Shown in pieces: positions 62,101 to 64,000 of a stretch of 64,000 nt of DNA. Source of the stretch: Smittia aterrima (Eukaryota > Arthropoda > Insecta > Diptera > Chironomidae). Position 1 is the stretch's first letter. The number at the start of each line of letters is the position of its first letter. The notes beneath the pieces are model-generated. The model ran no database searches, was not told the DNA's origin, and saw nothing but the letters and a program-made list of their open reading frames with translations. The DNA is taken from NCBI GenBank assembly GCA_033063855.1, contig CP093831.1, positions 19,654,001 through 19,718,000 of the forward strand. Direction: 5' to 3'. The position numbers and the translations under genes are program-made.

Positions 62101-63268
62101 AAACAGTGGATTGAATGAGATAGGAGAAGAAGAAATAATGATCATGAAACCGCAAGCGAAAAGGCCTTCAAGACGATATTCTTACCGGTGTTTGCGTGTT
62201 TGCCGAATCGAATGAATCTCTTTTCATTAATTTTTATTTTTCGCAAAGAATCAATTGTTCGTAGAGTGAAGATTTTGAAGCCTAAAGTATGATAAATGTA
62301 GCCGAGTTTTATCGGAATTCGTTCGAATGCTGGCAGAGCTCAGGGGCAGCTGGACTCACGTTGCGATAATATTAAGAATTGGTATTTGTCTAACTAGGCA
62401 GTCGGGACGATTTTTTTTTCTCATAATAAAAATTGATGAAACTTTCAAGATATGTGGGCGTTTTTTCCGAAGATATTTTACGATTATCGACCGTAGCCCT
62501 CATCAAGTGATTTGTTTCATTTTTATATTTTTCAATTTGAGATTTCAAGACTCCGACTTAATCAAAACTGAAGCTAAAAACAAACAGAATTATTTATAAC
62601 AGCCAACTGACGGTCGGTCGATGCAAGGGAGCTCGAAAGGAAGAGACGATCATAACAACCAAAATAATTAATCTTCATCTAATAAAAGTTGAAAATTTAA
62701 AGCGTACGCAATGTGTGCGCTCAAAAGTTTTGAAAATTTAATTAATGGAACATTGCGTTGAACTTTGTTTCTCGATACAAATTCAAATCGATGAGAGAGA
62801 TCGTCAGTTGCGTCACTTTACCCGCATCAAGTGAATCACGTTCCGCGAAGGTTTTAAAATCAATTTTAACATGAAAGTCACTGCGGGATATCTGATGCCG
62901 CTTTTGATATCGATGAATATTCATTATACTCGGAAAGTGACGTCACTAATTAACTCACCCGATGATAATTCGATGGGATTTAATTTTCGAATCTCTTCTT
63001 AACCACGCGAAGCAGATTGATTCTTTCAATCTCTTTTAATCATTTCAGAATTAGTTTCAGCTTCTCGAAGTGACGATAGCAACGAATTCCCCTTTGAATT
63101 TGAATTTTAAATTAATTCCAGTTTACAGACAGTCGCAGACAAACTTTCTCTCGCAATTTAGATTTTCCCGCAACTTCCCCCCAAATCTAATTAAAATTTT
63201 CAAGGATGACTTAACTCACAAACACCCCCCAAAGCGAGTTGCTCTAAACTTTTTTGTTTATCGCATGA
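53131..63268. other. Ten-kilobase noncoding stretch
   Basis: It begins with the 3' UTR of the p35 gene; an AATAAA at about 53392 is a plausible end. Beyond that I find no recognisable protein, tRNA or transposon. There is a short AGA microsatellite near 55388. The length, in an otherwise compact genome, suggests an intron or regulatory domain of a gene outside the window, but this is a guess. Confidence 0.55.
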
Positions 63269-63449
63269 ATGACCGGCCAGCAGTTGGGTAATGAACTGTA
63301 TCGTTTCCGAGAATTATCAAATGTTCAGCAGCAGCAAATGAGCAGCATGTTTACTCATAATTCAAATATGTCACAGAATAAAGTTGATTCATTAAATACT
63401 TTAAAATCCTCTTCTTTTTTGAAACTCGCGTTACTTGTCTTTAATACTC
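63269..63449 (+). CDS. Possible Gln/Ser/Asn-rich coding exon, unknown gene
   Basis: Starting at the ATG 63269, the frame reads MTGQQLGNELYRFRELSN followed by a Gln run and a Ser/Met/Asn-rich stretch, unlike the random frames around it. A GTGAGC donor at 63450 would end it; a weaker GT at 63383 is an alternative. A pyrimidine-rich stretch and CAG just before the start could also make it an internal exon. Such composition is common in insect transcription regulators, but no domain is visible, so no identity is given. Confidence 0.25.
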
Positions 63450-64000
63450 GTGAGCTGTTCGTTTTATTTGAAAGCTGAGCACGAGAGAGTCGAAGATTGC
63501 TGCAACTCGTACAGAAGCAGCCATCTTAATGTTTCATGGGAGGAAACGTCAGAATTTTATGAGAGTGTTTTTTCTTTTGTGCATTTGCCTCGCAGTGGAC
63601 GTTTAAATGCTTCCACATAAAATCCCAGGAAGGATGTGGACGACGGGTTTCAAACATTTTTTTTCCCTCGAACATTTGACAATTGCTACAGCAAAGAGAG
63701 AAAGCAAAAAAATTGTTTTAATCTTGATGCCAAGCCATCTTTAGCAACTGGCATCCTGTGTCTGTCCAGCTCGTCTCCGAAAAAGCTTAAAAATTTAATT
63801 GGTCTTAATGAAGTAAATCTCATTAAAACACGAGAGGGAATAGGAGGCTGGCAACAGTTTAACTAGTCAAGAGGGTCCCCCGCAATCCTTTTTAACTTCG
63901 TTTGTTTTTAACTCAATTCCCCGATCCAAACCAGCAGTGCCTTTAAAGTTTTTTTGGAAAGTTTTTTTGGGTTTTAGCTGCAGGTAGAATTTCTTAATGA
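63450..64000. other. Right-edge stretch, nothing recognised
   Basis: No supported gene or repeat is seen. If the preceding exon is real, this would be the start of its intron. Confidence 0.5.

Noticed and set aside
1..64000. CRISPR arrays, prokaryotic operons or complete transposons
   Set aside because: No regularly spaced repeats, no transposase or reverse transcriptase frames, and all supported genes are eukaryotic with introns or insect-like.

Overview
The window looks like nuclear DNA of a dipteran insect, most likely a nematoceran midge. It is AT-rich, with mostly short introns (about 55-70 bp, GT-AG), and carries an insect-type defensin, an expanded Methuselah-like receptor cluster, a thrombospondin and a Cdk5alpha (p35) gene. 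The species is an inference. Exon joins were worked out by hand from splice sites, reading phase and paralogue comparison.

Layout. 1-7.5 kb: no recognised gene. 7.5-10.8 kb (-): thrombospondin. 11.0-15.6 kb (-): three tandem SV2-like MFS transporters, one of them a decayed remnant. 16.3-31.1 kb: an RNA-silencing island. It holds two genes for cellular RNA-dependent RNA polymerase (RdRP), one on each strand and convergent, with an F-box/LRR gene and a defensin between them. 31.6-33.4 kb (-) and 33.6-34.5 kb (+): divergent Slu7 and Pex10. 37.5-47.0 kb: five tandem Methuselah-like 7TM receptors (-), two receptor remnants, and a pair of related small genes at the two flanks. 48.5-53.1 kb (+): Cdk5 activator p35. 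53.1-64 kb: mostly noncoding, with one possible exon near the right edge.

The main discovery candidate is the gene at 23388-31098 (-), predicted at 2489 aa. It joins a Cys-rich N-terminus, a Dicer/RIG-I-type DExH helicase, a complete cellular RdRP with DLDGD, a Cid/TUTase-type nucleotidyltransferase with three candidate catalytic acidic positions, and an unrecognised C-terminal region. These are the three activities that fission yeast RDRC supplies as separate proteins (Hrr1 helicase, Rdp1 RdRP, Cid12 nucleotidyltransferase). Here they appear in one polypeptide, in an insect, a group generally described as lacking cellular RdRPs. The second gene (16300-21072, +, 1528 aa) lacks the helicase and has a degraded nucleotidyltransferase site but keeps the RdRP site. 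The two share a gap-free 1122-bp core at about 96% protein identity while their flanks are far more diverged, which points to gene conversion.

How the genes may work together (inference): the large protein could unwind, copy and tail RNA templates for small-RNA amplification, while the helicase-less copy acts as a secondary or partner polymerase. Convergent transcription with the defensin, and a 47-bp hairpin just after the smaller RdRP gene, are possible local sources of double-stranded RNA.
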